DNA of 64,000 nt from Nesterenkonia sedimenti (GTDB lineage Bacteria > Actinomycetota > Actinomycetes > Actinomycetales > Micrococcaceae). The stretch lies in NCBI RefSeq assembly GCF_012641515.1, contig NZ_JABAHY010000001.1:1-64000 (forward strand), given 5' to 3'. Below, piece after piece: positions 1-11,698 of this stretch (within the stretch, counting starts at the first letter, position 1; each line of letters opens with the position of its first letter). Below the pieces are notes generated by a model, which saw nothing but the letters and a program-made list of their open reading frames with translations, was not told where the DNA came from and ran no database searches. The translations under genes and the position numbers were made by a program.

Positions 1-204
1 ACCACACATCTTCAAAAGATACTTGTGCTCAGAATTGTTTGTGTGTTGCGCGTCCACTCTGCGGTCCCCTTTCAACAACCCTGGTTGTTGATGGACCCAA
101 GAACAGTACACACCCTTAGTGGGGGTGTGATAGTTGAATAGTGTCACCTGTTGTTGTGACCCATAGTTTTACCCGCCCCCCCTGTGGGGGTTGTGGTTGG
201 TAGG
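1..204 (+). other. 23S-5S rRNA spacer
   Basis: No protein gene is seen here. The stretch precedes a 5S rRNA and has the look of an rRNA spacer: T/G-rich segments and several short hairpins. One is CAACAACC-CT-GGTTGTTG at 73-90, another a C-rich/G-rich pair around 171-200. Such stems are normally RNase III processing sites between 23S and 5S. The segment near 50-70 resembles sequence that usually follows the 23S 3' end in Micrococcales, so the 23S gene probably ends at or just before the left edge. That last point is inference. Confidence 0.6.
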
Positions 205-323
205 GTTACGGCGGTTATAGCGTGGGGGAAACGCCCGGTCCCATCCCGAACCCGGAAGCTAAGGCCCACAGCGCCGATGGTACTGCACTCGAGAGTGTGT
301 GGGAGAGTAGGACACCGCCGGAC
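205..323 (+). rRNA. rrf: 5S ribosomal RNA
   Basis: The sequence has the expected 5S length of about 119 nt. It opens with GTTACGGCGGTTATAGCG, carries the conserved CCCGGTCCCATCCCGAACCCGG-type loop near 234-258 and the GATGGTACTG segment near 275, and closes with GGACACCGCCGGAC, which pairs with the 5' end. It is the last gene of an rRNA operon, since a strong terminator follows within 15 nt. The ends are placed by comparison with the family consensus and may be off by a few bases. Confidence 0.95.
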
Positions 324-336
324 ACAAATTAGAGGG

Positions 337-378
337 AAACCCCCGCACACGGCAAAGGCGCCGAGTGCGGGGGTTTTC
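337..378 (+). terminator. rho-independent terminator of the rRNA operon
   Basis: A 12-bp perfect stem, AAACCCCCGCAC (337-348) with GTGCGGGGGTTT (365-376), is followed by T residues. It lies directly after the 5S rRNA and ends the rRNA transcript. Confidence 0.92.
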
Positions 379-422
379 TGTATGCCCGATATCCTATTGC
401 AGTGATGAAAAGAGACCACGCT

Positions 423-1244
423 ATGTCTGAGCGCTCCGAACGAGACCGTCCCAGCCGTAACCCCAGGGACCTCCGGCGCTCCAACCGGGATGACCGTGGA
501 CGGTCGCCAGATATTGACGAGGACGTCACCGGCAAAGAACTCGATCGGGACGCAGCCCGCCAGCTGGGCACCCTCAATGACAGCAACCGCAAATGGGTGG
601 CCAAGCATCTGGTCATGGCAGGACGACTGCTCGATATCGACCCGGCATTGGCCCTGGAACACGCCCTGGCAGCCTCGCGACGCGGTGGGCGTCTGGCCAT
701 CGTCCGTGAAGCCGTAGGCCTGGCCGCCTATGCCGCAGGAGACTACGCGGAGGCTCTGCGTGAACTGCGGACCTATCGCCGGATCAGCGGAGACCAGACA
801 CACCTCTCCGTCATCGCCGACTGCCTGCGTGCCCAGGAGAAGCCCGAGAAGGCCATCGAACTGGCCCAGGAACCCGAAGCTCAGCAGCTCAAGGGCGCAC
901 CCCGTGCCGAACTGGCTATCGTCACCGCCGGCGCCTACCAGGACCTCGGAAACCACGCGGCCGCCCTCACCGCCCTGGAGATCCCCGAACTCGACCTCAA
1001 ACGGGCCTACAGCTTCAGCCCCCGACTCTACGCTGCCTATGCAGAGGCACTTGAAAACCTCGGACGTGACGAGGAAGCCCAGAAATGGCACCGCCATATC
1101 GGCATTGCTGAAAAAGCCCTCGGCACCGGCATATTCGAAGACCCCGAGATCCTGGACTTCGACGACGCCGAAGAAGCCCCAGCCCCCAAAGTCAAAGATG
1201 TGCTGGGGGATAAGCACGTTCCCGGACAGGAGGGCGGGCGCTGA
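423..1244 (+). CDS. TPR-like repeat protein (Rv1691-type)
   Basis: A soluble protein of about 273 aa with a charged, Arg/Asp-rich N-terminus of about 40 residues. Helical repeats of the tetratricopeptide kind follow (alternating Ala-rich helices such as YAAGDYAEALRELRTYRR). No catalytic motif is visible. Homologues sit immediately upstream of the HAD phosphatase and tlyA in many actinobacteria, and the same order is seen here. Its biochemical role is not known; TPR proteins usually act as scaffolds. GTG 402 and ATG 405 are in frame upstream. ATG 423 is preferred because homologues begin shortly before the Arg-rich stretch, but no candidate has a strong Shine-Dalgarno site. The stop is 2 nt before the next gene, so the two are probably co-transcribed. 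Confidence 0.8.
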   Translation: MSERSERDRPSRNPRDLRRSNRDDRGRSPDIDEDVTGKELDRDAARQLGTLNDSNRKWVAKHLVMAGRLLDIDPALALEHALAASRRGGRLAIVREAVGLAAYAAGDYAEALRELRTYRRISGDQTHLSVIADCLRAQEKPEKAIELAQEPEAQQLKGAPRAELAIVTAGAYQDLGNHAAALTALEIPELDLKRAYSFSPRLYAAYAEALENLGRDEEAQKWHRHIGIAEKALGTGIFEDPEILDFDDAEEAPAPKVKDVLGDKHVPGQEGGR

Positions 1245-1246
1245 CC

Positions 1247-2056
1247 ATGGCGCTGATCAAATCCCATGACGGTGTCCTCTTCGACCTCGACGGCGTCCTC
1301 TATGCCGGCCCCAACGCCGTCCCCGGAGCCAAAGAGGCAGTAGAGAACCTCAAGGGCCGCGGCATAGCCTGCGCATACGTCACCAATAATGCCTCGCGCT
1401 CTGCCGAGCAGATCGCAGCACATCTGAACGAACTGGGCATCCCCGCCCAGCCAGAGGAAGTCTACGGTTCGGCACCTGCCGGAGTGGCCCTGATGAGCCA
1501 GCACCTGCCCGCCCCAGCCAAGGTTCTGGTCACCGGCAGCGAATCCCTCAAAGACCTCTGCCGCCAACAGGGCTACCAGCTGGTGGACTCCGCCGATGAC
1601 AAACCCGATGCCGTCATCCAGGGCTTCGAACCGACACTGGGATGGACTGACCTCGCAGAGGCCTCCTATGCCATCAACCGAGGTGCCCAGTGGTTCGCCA
1701 CCAACCTCGACCGCAGCGTACCCCGAGACCGCGGTCTGGCTCCTGCCAATGGTGCCCTGGTCGAAGCAGTCAGCTTCGCCACCGGCCAGCGGCCCCTGGC
1801 CGCAGGAAAACCCGAACCAGTGATGTTCCAGCAGGCGTCCGAGGCACTGGGCCTTCAGCGACCACTGGTGATCGGCGACCGGCTCGACACCGATGTCCTC
1901 GGTGGCAACCGGGCCGGTTACACCACCGCCCTGGTACTTACTGGAGCCACAACGCTGGCGCAGGCCCAAGAGGCCACCGGAGCGGAAACGCCCCACTGGG
2001 TCCTGGAAACCCTGGCCGATATCTTCAACGGCAACCACAGGAGTCTCAACTCATGA
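1247..2056 (+). CDS. HAD-IIA family phosphatase (Rv1692-type)
   Basis: A 269-aa member of the HAD superfamily, subclass IIA (NagD/phosphoglycolate phosphatase-like). Motif I is the nucleophile loop FDLDGVLY near residues 9-16. Motif II is VTNNAS, the Lys motif is GKPEP, and motif III is IGDRLDTDVLGG near residue 207. The enzyme hydrolyses a small phosphomonoester in the cytoplasm. The M. tuberculosis homologue in the same genomic position, Rv1692, has been described as a glycerol 3-phosphate phosphatase, so that substrate is the best guess here. The gene sits between the TPR protein and a small acidic protein whose ATG overlaps its stop codon (ATGA), which indicates translational coupling. 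Confidence 0.88.
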   Translation: MALIKSHDGVLFDLDGVLYAGPNAVPGAKEAVENLKGRGIACAYVTNNASRSAEQIAAHLNELGIPAQPEEVYGSAPAGVALMSQHLPAPAKVLVTGSESLKDLCRQQGYQLVDSADDKPDAVIQGFEPTLGWTDLAEASYAINRGAQWFATNLDRSVPRDRGLAPANGALVEAVSFATGQRPLAAGKPEPVMFQQASEALGLQRPLVIGDRLDTDVLGGNRAGYTTALVLTGATTLAQAQEATGAETPHWVLETLADIFNGNHRSLNS

Positions 2057-2241
2057 CAGAAACTCCAGAACAGCCCCCCGAACAGGAGCTGGCAGAGAAC
2101 CCGCAGACAGAGGCCTCCGCCGAAGCCACAGGTGAACAGACCGCCCAACTCAGCTTGGAGAAGGTCGAAGAAAAGATCCGCGAGGCCGAGACACTGCACC
2201 AGGAACTGACCCAGCGCCTGCAGAAGACTGCAGGCGAATAG
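2053..2241 (+). CDS. small acidic coiled-coil protein
   Basis: A 62-aa protein rich in Glu and Gln. The N-terminal half is low-complexity (TETPEQPPEQELAENPQ). The C-terminal half forms a likely amphipathic helix (LEKVEEKIREAETLHQELTQRLQ). The start codon overlaps the stop of the HAD phosphatase gene (ATGA), and tlyA begins 36 nt downstream. A small protein of this kind occupies the same slot (Rv1693) in mycobacteria. No function is known. Position, coupling and codon use support a real gene. Confidence 0.72.
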   Translation: MTETPEQPPEQELAENPQTEASAEATGEQTAQLSLEKVEEKIREAETLHQELTQRLQKTAGE

Positions 2242-2277
2242 CCCCGCTCACCTGTCACCTGAGGGATACACACGCCG

Positions 2278-3066
2278 ATGACCGCCGACCGGCTGGACAA
2301 GATACTGGTAGCCCGCGGACTAGCCCCCAGCCGCAGCAGGGCCGGCCAGCTCATCAGCGGCGGCTCAGTGACCATCGACGGCGTCGTCGTGAAGAAATCC
2401 TCCACCACAGTGCGGGCCGAGCAACAGGTGGCAGTCACCGGAGAGGACCCCTGGGTCAGCAGGGCCGCGCATAAACTCCTCGGGGCACTGGAGACCTTCA
2501 GCGATATCGACCCCCGCGGCACACGCTGCCTCGATGCCGGGGCCTCCACTGGAGGCTTCACCCAGGTGCTGCTGCACTATGGGGCCGATCATGTCGTCGC
2601 CGCCGATGTCGGACACGACCAACTGGCGCCCTCGCTGCGGGAGCACCCACAGGTGACCAATATTGAAGGCATCAACTTACGCTATGCCGAAGCCGGCGAC
2701 CTCGGAGCGCCCTTCGATCTGATCGTCGCAGACCTCTCCTTCATCTCCCTGCAACTGGTCATCGGGCCGCTGGCACAGCAGCTGACCGAGCGGGGTCAGA
2801 TGCTGCTGATGGTCAAACCCCAATTCGAAGTCGGCCGCCAACGCTTACCGCGCACCGGAGTGGTCACCGACCCCGGGCTGCGCCGTGAAGCGGTCACCGG
2901 GGTGCTGGAGGCCGCGGCCGAACACCAGCTGGCCGCCCGTGCCGTGGCGCGCTCACCCCTGGCAGGACAGGACGGCAACGCCGAGTTCTTCCTCTGGTTG
3001 CAGCCAGTGTCCGGAGTCAACGATAGGCTGGAAACCGCTGACCTGGAGAATGTGGACTTCGGCTGA
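2278..3066 (+). CDS. tlyA: TlyA, 16S/23S rRNA 2'-O-ribose methyltransferase
   Basis: A 262-aa protein with an N-terminal S4 RNA-binding domain (residues 1-60: RLDKILVARGLAPSRSRAGQ). An FtsJ-like Rossmann methyltransferase domain follows, with the SAM-binding motif CLDAGASTGGFTQ near residue 83 and DLIVADLSFIS near residue 147. TlyA methylates cytidines in 16S and 23S rRNA at the ribose 2'-O position, and its presence confers capreomycin sensitivity in mycobacteria. The length is normal for the family. nadK follows after 11 nt with a strong AAGGAGG ribosome site, so the genes form one operon. Confidence 0.95.
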   Translation: MTADRLDKILVARGLAPSRSRAGQLISGGSVTIDGVVVKKSSTTVRAEQQVAVTGEDPWVSRAAHKLLGALETFSDIDPRGTRCLDAGASTGGFTQVLLHYGADHVVAADVGHDQLAPSLREHPQVTNIEGINLRYAEAGDLGAPFDLIVADLSFISLQLVIGPLAQQLTERGQMLLMVKPQFEVGRQRLPRTGVVTDPGLRREAVTGVLEAAAEHQLAARAVARSPLAGQDGNAEFFLWLQPVSGVNDRLETADLENVDFG

Positions 3067-3077
3067 AGGAGGTATAG

Positions 3078-4061
3078 GTGCGAGCAGTACTCGTCCTGGC
3101 GCATACCGGCCGCCGCGATGCGGTGGAGGCGGCCGTAACCGTCGCTGAGAACCTCCACGCAGCCGGCCTGCGCCCGGTGATGCTGGAACATAACCTGCAG
3201 TCCCTCGCCGCCGCCGCAGAGCAGCGCCTCAAAGCCGCCAATATCGCTGTGGCCGGGCGCGAGGTCGAAATCCAGGACTGCGAGATCGGCATGGTCCTCG
3301 GCGGAGACGGCTCCATCCTGCGAGCCGCGGACCGCGTCCGCGATGCGCGTCTTCCCCTGATGGGCATCAACCTCGGACATGTCGGATTCCTGGCCGAATC
3401 CGAACGCACCCAGATCGACGACTCCGTCCAATGGGTCATCGACCAGAACTACACCGTCGAAGAACGCATGGCCCTAGACGTCCAAGTCTGGCAGGCCGAT
3501 CAACATCTGGGATCCAGCTGGGCGCTCAACGAGGCCAGTATCGAAAAAGCCTCCCGCCAGCGCATGGTGGAGCTCGTCATCGAAATCGACGGCGCACCGG
3601 TCTCCGCCTTCGGCTGCGACGGCATCGTGATGTCCACCCCCACCGGCTCCACCGCCTATGCCTTCTCCGCCGGCGGCCCAGTAGTCTGGCCCGAGGTTCA
3701 GGCACTGGTCCTGGTGCCGATCTCAGCCCATGCCCTCTTCGCCCGCCCCCTGGTGGTGGCCCCGGATTCGGTAATGGCAGTCGAACTGCTCCAGCGCGAG
3801 GACGAACGCGGCATCCTCTGGTGCGATGGCAGCCGATCCATGGAACTGCCCCCCGGTGCCCGAGTCGAGGTCACCCGCTCGGAGAAATCCGTGCTGCTGG
3901 CCCGGGTGCACCAGACCCCGTTCTCCCAACGGCTGGTGGACAAATTCAACCTCCCCACAACTGGTTGGCGCGGCCCCGTAGAGGCCCATAACACCCTGCC
4001 CTCCCGGGAGCCGGAGATCGGACTGGGACCAGACCCCGAGGCAGGACTGGGGGCAGGATAG
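3078..4061 (+). CDS. nadK: NAD kinase
   Basis: A 327-aa NAD kinase (ATP/polyphosphate:NAD 2'-phosphotransferase), which makes NADP in the cytoplasm. The GGDGSILRAA motif lies near residue 75, the NE/D and substrate-loop region is seen in WALNEASIEK, and GDGIVMSTPTGSTAYAFSAGG near residue 185 is the second conserved glycine-rich block. The GTG start is chosen because a near-perfect Shine-Dalgarno sequence (GAAGGAGGTATAG) lies just upstream. The C-terminal 30 residues are Pro/Gly/Glu-rich and lie outside the conserved domain. The gene lies between tlyA and recN, as in other actinobacteria. Confidence 0.95.
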   Translation: MRAVLVLAHTGRRDAVEAAVTVAENLHAAGLRPVMLEHNLQSLAAAAEQRLKAANIAVAGREVEIQDCEIGMVLGGDGSILRAADRVRDARLPLMGINLGHVGFLAESERTQIDDSVQWVIDQNYTVEERMALDVQVWQADQHLGSSWALNEASIEKASRQRMVELVIEIDGAPVSAFGCDGIVMSTPTGSTAYAFSAGGPVVWPEVQALVLVPISAHALFARPLVVAPDSVMAVELLQREDERGILWCDGSRSMELPPGARVEVTRSEKSVLLARVHQTPFSQRLVDKFNLPTTGWRGPVEAHNTLPSREPEIGLGPDPEAGLGAG

Positions 4062-4069
4062 AGACCATC

Positions 4070-7532
<3,463 letters not shown>

Positions 7533-7533
7533 C

Positions 7534-8520
7534 GTGAGCATCCGTCAGGCGGCTGAGACCAGCCCGCTCTGGCCGGAGGTGGCCGACTACCTCGCCCACC
7601 TGCGGATCGAACGCGGCTCCTCAGCCAATACCCTGGCCTCCTATGAGCGCGATCTGGTGCGCTACACCGCCTATCTCGCCGGCCGGAACCTCAACCGGCC
7701 GGCGGAGGTGGACTCCGGGCATATCTCGGACTACCTCCAGGTGGTGACCACCGGAAGTGATGAGGGAACTGCCCTCTCCGAACGCTCCACTGCGCGGATG
7801 CTGGCCTCAGTCCGCGGCCTCCATAAGTACTGGGCACAGGAGGGGCGGGCAGCACATGATGCCGCAGCCGACGTCGTCGCTCCCACCTTGACCCAATCAC
7901 TGCCCAAGGCCTTGAGCACCGATGAGGTCGTAGCGCTGATCGAGACACCGGATCCGGCAACCCCATTGGGACTGCGGGACAGGGCGCTGCTGGAGTTCCT
8001 CTACGCAACCGGAGCCCGGATCAGCGAGGCGGTGGCCCTGGACGTCGACGATGTCCACGCCGTCCAGGACGCCGGAGCAGGCGGACTGGTGCTGGTCAGG
8101 GTCACCGGTAAGGGCAATAAACAGCGCATGGTTCCCCTGGGCAGCAAAGCCCAGGAGGCACTGGGGAACTACCTCTCCAGTGCCGGCCGGACCACTCTGG
8201 CGGATAAGGCCGCCGCCCGGTCCGGGCGCAGCGGCGCCAGCCCCGCCCTGTTCCTGAACAAACTCGGCGGCAGGCTCTCCCGGCAATCAGCCTGGGAAGT
8301 GCTGAAGAAGACCGCCGATGCTGCCGGAATCACTGCTGAGGTCTCCCCGCATACCCTGCGCCACTCCTGCGCCACCCACCTGCTGGAGGGCGGTGCAGAT
8401 ATCCGAACGGTCCAGGAACTGCTGGGCCACGCCTCGGTTACCACCACCCAGATCTACACCAAGGTCACCATAGAATCCTTGCGTGAGCAGTATCAGACTG
8501 CCCACCCCCGTGCGCGGTAG
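7534..8520 (+). CDS. xerD: tyrosine recombinase XerD
   Basis: A 328-aa tyrosine recombinase. The N-terminal SAM-like core-binding domain spans residues 1-110 and the catalytic domain follows. The catalytic set is complete: Arg in TGARISEA (about 161), Lys in [12 protein letters not shown] (about 195), HTLRHS (about 273-278), His in LLGHAS (about 299) and the nucleophile Tyr in TQIYTK (about 308). With XerC it resolves chromosome dimers at dif. Position in the recN-pyrG-xerD block points to XerD rather than a phage integrase. The GTG start lies 1 nt after the pyrG stop. Two short insertions, DAGAGG and SGRSGAS, are seen relative to the compact family core. Confidence 0.93.
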   Translation: MSIRQAAETSPLWPEVADYLAHLRIERGSSANTLASYERDLVRYTAYLAGRNLNRPAEVDSGHISDYLQVVTTGSDEGTALSERSTARMLASVRGLHKYWAQEGRAAHDAAADVVAPTLTQSLPKALSTDEVVALIETPDPATPLGLRDRALLEFLYATGARISEAVALDVDDVHAVQDAGAGGLVLVRVTGKGNKQRMVPLGSKAQEALGNYLSSAGRTTLADKAAARSGRSGASPALFLNKLGGRLSRQSAWEVLKKTADAAGITAEVSPHTLRHSCATHLLEGGADIRTVQELLGHASVTTTQIYTKVTIESLREQYQTAHPRAR

Positions 8521-8560
8521 ACCAGGCAGAACACAGGCCTGGATGGAAAGGTCATAGACC

Positions 8561-9187
8561 ATGGATGCACTCATGCTGCCCCTGGAACTGCTGGGGATCT
8601 TCGCTTTCGCGGTCTCCGGGGCGCTGCTGGCTGCCCGGAAACAGTTCGACCTCGTCGGCTCCGTGCTCCTGGCCAGCCTCGCCGGCCTCGGCGGGGGAGT
8701 GGTCCGTGACCTCATGATCGACCAGGGCCCACCAGTGGCCATGACCAACTCCCTGTTGCTCCTGCCGGTGCTGCTGGCGGTGGTCCTGGTGGCCGCAAAA
8801 CTCCTCTACGAGAACCGACTGCGTAAGACCCTGCTGGCCTTCGACGCCATGGGGCTGTCTCTGTTCTGCCTCACCGGGGCCGTGATCGCCTATGAGGCCG
8901 GGCTGAACCCGGTGGCCTGCACTCTCCTGGGACTGACCACCGGGGTCGGCGGCGGAGCGCTGCGGGATGTGGTGGCCAATGAGGTGCCCCAGATCTTCAA
9001 CCCCCGAGGGGTCTACGCACTGCCGGCCATGCTGGGGGCTGGCCTCACGGTGCTGACCCTGGAGCTGGGTATCTTCACCATCTGGAGCGGGCTGGCCATC
9101 TCCGCACTTGTCTTCACCCTGCGGATGCTCTCACTGCGCTTCGGCTGGCGAATCCCATTGGCCGGTAAACACATCAACGAGGAGTAG
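8561..9187 (+). CDS. TRIC/UPF0126-family membrane channel protein
   Basis: A 208-aa integral membrane protein with about seven hydrophobic segments arranged as two homologous halves. Each half has the family's Gly-rich kink: GLGGGVVRDLM near residue 47 and GVGGGALRDVV near residue 134. Prokaryotic members are trimeric intracellular cation (TRIC) channels of the YadS/UPF0126 type, taken to conduct K+ or other monovalent cations. The specific role here is unknown. The gene follows xerD by 40 nt. Its 3' end overlaps the convergent citrate synthase gene by 14 bp, so it ends the operon. Confidence 0.88.
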   Translation: MDALMLPLELLGIFAFAVSGALLAARKQFDLVGSVLLASLAGLGGGVVRDLMIDQGPPVAMTNSLLLLPVLLAVVLVAAKLLYENRLRKTLLAFDAMGLSLFCLTGAVIAYEAGLNPVACTLLGLTTGVGGGALRDVVANEVPQIFNPRGVYALPAMLGAGLTVLTLELGIFTIWSGLAISALVFTLRMLSLRFGWRIPLAGKHINEE

Positions 9188-10367
9188 CTCTCAGCTGCTC
9201 ACCGGTGAACTTCGCCGAAGGGCGGAAGATCTTGGTGTCCTCAGCTTGTTCCAGAATATGGGCTGCCCAGCCCACCACCCGGGCCACTGCAAAGGTCGGA
9301 GTGAACATCTGCCGGGGAATCCCACAGTGCTCCAGCAGCACTGAGGCATAGAACTCCACATTGGCGTGCAAACCGCGTCCGGGCTTCAGCTCCTGAAGCA
9401 CTTTCTCAGCTGCCTCCTCGAATTCCAGGGCAGAGGAGACTCGGTCCCCACCGAGGTCAGAGACGACTTCCTTGAGCATTTGGGAGCGCGGATCCACGGT
9501 CCGGTAGACCGCATGCCCGAAGCCCATCAGCCGGCGGCCCGAGGAGATCTCATCCCGCAGCCACTGCTCAGTTTCGGCCCCCGAGGCCTGGACCTCATCC
9601 AAGGTCTCCAGGGCACGAGAGGGCGCACCGCCGTGTAGGGGACCGGTGAACGCCCCAAGGGCGCCTGCCAGGCAGGCGGCGATATCAGCCCCGGTGGAGG
9701 CGATCACCCGGGCAGTGAAAGTGGAGGCGTTGAACCCATGCTCCATTGCTGCCACCAGATATGTGCTCAGAGCGGCCACAGTCTTCTCCGCAGGCAGCTC
9801 ACCGGTGAGCTGATGCAGGTACCGGGCCACAAAACCAGTCTGCTCTGAGAGCACCAATTCGGTCTCCCCGCGGGCGAACCGGTGCAGGGTGGTCAGCAGC
9901 TGAGGGGTCAGTGCGATCATCAGCACCGCCTGTTCCCGCCGGGTCCGCGGATCCAAGTCATAGAGCGGTTTGAGGCCCAGCTCCGAGGCGATCAGCGGAA
10001 GACCGACCTGCAGACCGGTCAGCGCATTGAAGGATGTGCCCTGTGACTGAGCCTGCTGGGCGGGGAGGGTGCGGCGGGCGATATCGGTGACCAGCTGCCG
10101 GTGCTCCTGCTGCAGGGCCACTGCCTGGTCGCCCAGACCGGCGTCGTCGTCGGGGAGGTTCCCATCCATCAGCAGCTGCCAGGCCTGCTCGAAGCTGGCA
10201 GTCCGGGCCACCTCAGTGGCCGAATGCCCCCGGTACTGGTAATAGCCTTCCAAGCCGCGGACCTGACTGATCGCCGTCTCAGCCACCGCAACATTGGTCA
10301 GCCCCCGAGGGACCTCGATCAGGGTGTCATCCATCCGGTCGGTGCCGGTATTGCTCTGGTTGCTCAT
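9174..10367 (-). CDS. citrate synthase paralogue (citrate synthase 2-like)
   Basis: A 397-aa citrate synthase-fold enzyme. Conserved blocks are GYYQYRGHSATEVA near residue 40, MEHGFNASTFTARV near 215, the first catalytic His in GPLHGGAP near 247, and the second His in LMGFGHAVYRTVDPR. The usual catalytic Asp (NVDFY in housekeeping citrate synthases) is Glu here, NVEFYASVLL. That change is shared by some actinobacterial paralogues, so activity should not be assumed. It is divergent from a second, HTH-fused paralogue, with 84 bp between the starts. The ATG is preceded by GAAGGAGACACTG. It could be a citrate or 2-methylcitrate synthase, but prpC at 11699 is the better candidate for the latter. 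Confidence 0.85.
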   Translation of the reverse strand: MSNQSNTGTDRMDDTLIEVPRGLTNVAVAETAISQVRGLEGYYQYRGHSATEVARTASFEQAWQLLMDGNLPDDDAGLGDQAVALQQEHRQLVTDIARRTLPAQQAQSQGTSFNALTGLQVGLPLIASELGLKPLYDLDPRTRREQAVLMIALTPQLLTTLHRFARGETELVLSEQTGFVARYLHQLTGELPAEKTVAALSTYLVAAMEHGFNASTFTARVIASTGADIAACLAGALGAFTGPLHGGAPSRALETLDEVQASGAETEQWLRDEISSGRRLMGFGHAVYRTVDPRSQMLKEVVSDLGGDRVSSALEFEEAAEKVLQELKPGRGLHANVEFYASVLLEHCGIPRQMFTPTFAVARVVGWAAHILEQAEDTKIFRPSAKFTGEQLRATPR

Positions 10368-10429
10368 CAGTGTCTCCTTCGCATCGGACTGCTCAGCAGT
10401 CGCTTCATGGTCTAATCATGGGAGGAGCG

Positions 10430-10451
10430 AATCAATGTTGATTGGATCAAT
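10430..10451. promoter_or_regulatory. ATCAAT/TTGATT repeat cluster, possible operator
   Basis: Just upstream of the HTH-fused citrate synthase start lies a set of related 6-mers in both orientations: ATCAAT, TTGATT, ATCAAT. This is unlike the surrounding GC-rich DNA and lies where an autoregulator would bind. The assignment is inference only. Confidence 0.35.
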
Positions 10452-11696
10452 ATGGCCAGTGATGCTCAGTCCGCCATGCTGACCTCCGATGAGGTGGCTG
10501 CCCGGCTCGGAGTCAAGGTGCAGACTCTCTACGCCTATGTCTCCCGGGGACTGATCGGCTGTCTGCGCACTCCCCAGGGTTCACGATTCGATCCCTTGGA
10601 GGTTGAGGAGTTCGCTGCCCGCCGCCGGTCCCAACCTGTCAGGCGGCAGGGAAGTCTGGCAGCAAAACCACTGATGGTTCTGGACACTGATCTGGCAGTG
10701 GTCGAAGACGATGAGCTGTATCTGCGCGGACAGCCGGCGGGCGCTCTGGCCCGATCCAGAACAGTCGAGGAGGTCGCCGCCTGGATCTGGACCGGAGACT
10801 ATGCCGCTGAGCTGACCAGGCCATCTCAGCAGGACCTCACCGCAGCAGAGGCCTTTCTGGCGGCAATGCCGGCGGCGGCCAGTCGGACCGATCAGCTCAG
10901 TGCACTCGCCCTGGCCCTGAGCGCAACTGATCCCCAAACTGCTGCAGGCACGGCTCAGGGGCTGCAGGCAGCTGGCTCCCGGTTCCTCCTGGCAGCTCCG
11001 GCCGTGCTGGCCCATAGCAGCGGAGGTGCACGGCGACAGACGGATTCGCCAGCCGACTCCAGCTCAGTGGCCGAGCAGCTCTGGCTGGCCCTGTCGGACC
11101 AGGACCTTCAGCCCGAGTATCTGCAGGCCATCAATGCCGCGCTGATCCTGACCATCGACCATGACCTCGCAGTCTCCACCTTGGCCGGGCGGATCGCAGC
11201 CTCGGCACGTGGTTCCGGCTATGCGGTGCTTTCCGCGGCACTGGGGGCCTTCGCCACACCCCTGCACGGACACGCCAGCCACTCGGCGGCGAGACTGCTG
11301 CGCTCCATTCGCAGCGGGCAGGGCCCGCATCATGCGGTGGCGGAGATCATGACCTCCACAAACGGCAGGGGCCTGCCGGGGTTCGGGCATTTCGCCTACC
11401 AGGACGGAGACTGCCGGGCCAAAACCCTCTTGGAGCTGATCCCGGCACTGCCCCATGGGCCAGCGGTGGTCGAGGCGGTGGCCGCCCTGGTGGAGGAGGC
11501 CGGAGGGTCAGGCCAGCTGCAGCCGAATATCGACCTCGCCCTGGCAGCACTGACCCAGGCAGCAGGAATGAACGACGACGACGCCCCACTGTTCTTCGCA
11601 CTGGGCCGCTCGGTGGGCTGGATTGCCCATGCCATCGCTGAATACCACCAGCAGCCGCTGCGGCTGCGCCCCCAGGGCCGCTACACCGGCCCTTAA
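10452..11696 (+). CDS. citrate synthase-like protein with N-terminal helix-turn-helix domain
   Basis: A 414-aa fusion. Residues 8-60 form an excisionase/MerR-type helix-turn-helix (TSDEVAARLGVKVQTLYAYV, then LEVEEFAARRR). The rest is a citrate synthase fold that keeps candidate catalytic residues: His in PLHGHASHS, His in LPGFGHFAY and Asp in QPNIDLAL. In normal enzymes the first block reads PLHGGA, so the second Gly is changed to His. Such HTH-citrate synthases are known in actinobacteria next to a second paralogue. Whether they are enzymes, regulators that sense oxaloacetate or acyl-CoA, or both, is not settled. No good ribosome site precedes ATG 10452, so a leaderless start or ATG 10476 is possible. 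It is convergent with prpC, with a 2-nt gap. Confidence 0.85.
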   Translation: MASDAQSAMLTSDEVAARLGVKVQTLYAYVSRGLIGCLRTPQGSRFDPLEVEEFAARRRSQPVRRQGSLAAKPLMVLDTDLAVVEDDELYLRGQPAGALARSRTVEEVAAWIWTGDYAAELTRPSQQDLTAAEAFLAAMPAAASRTDQLSALALALSATDPQTAAGTAQGLQAAGSRFLLAAPAVLAHSSGGARRQTDSPADSSSVAEQLWLALSDQDLQPEYLQAINAALILTIDHDLAVSTLAGRIAASARGSGYAVLSAALGAFATPLHGHASHSAARLLRSIRSGQGPHHAVAEIMTSTNGRGLPGFGHFAYQDGDCRAKTLLELIPALPHGPAVVEAVAALVEEAGGSGQLQPNIDLALAALTQAAGMNDDDAPLFFALGRSVGWIAHAIAEYHQQPLRLRPQGRYTGP

Positions 11697-11698
11697 AG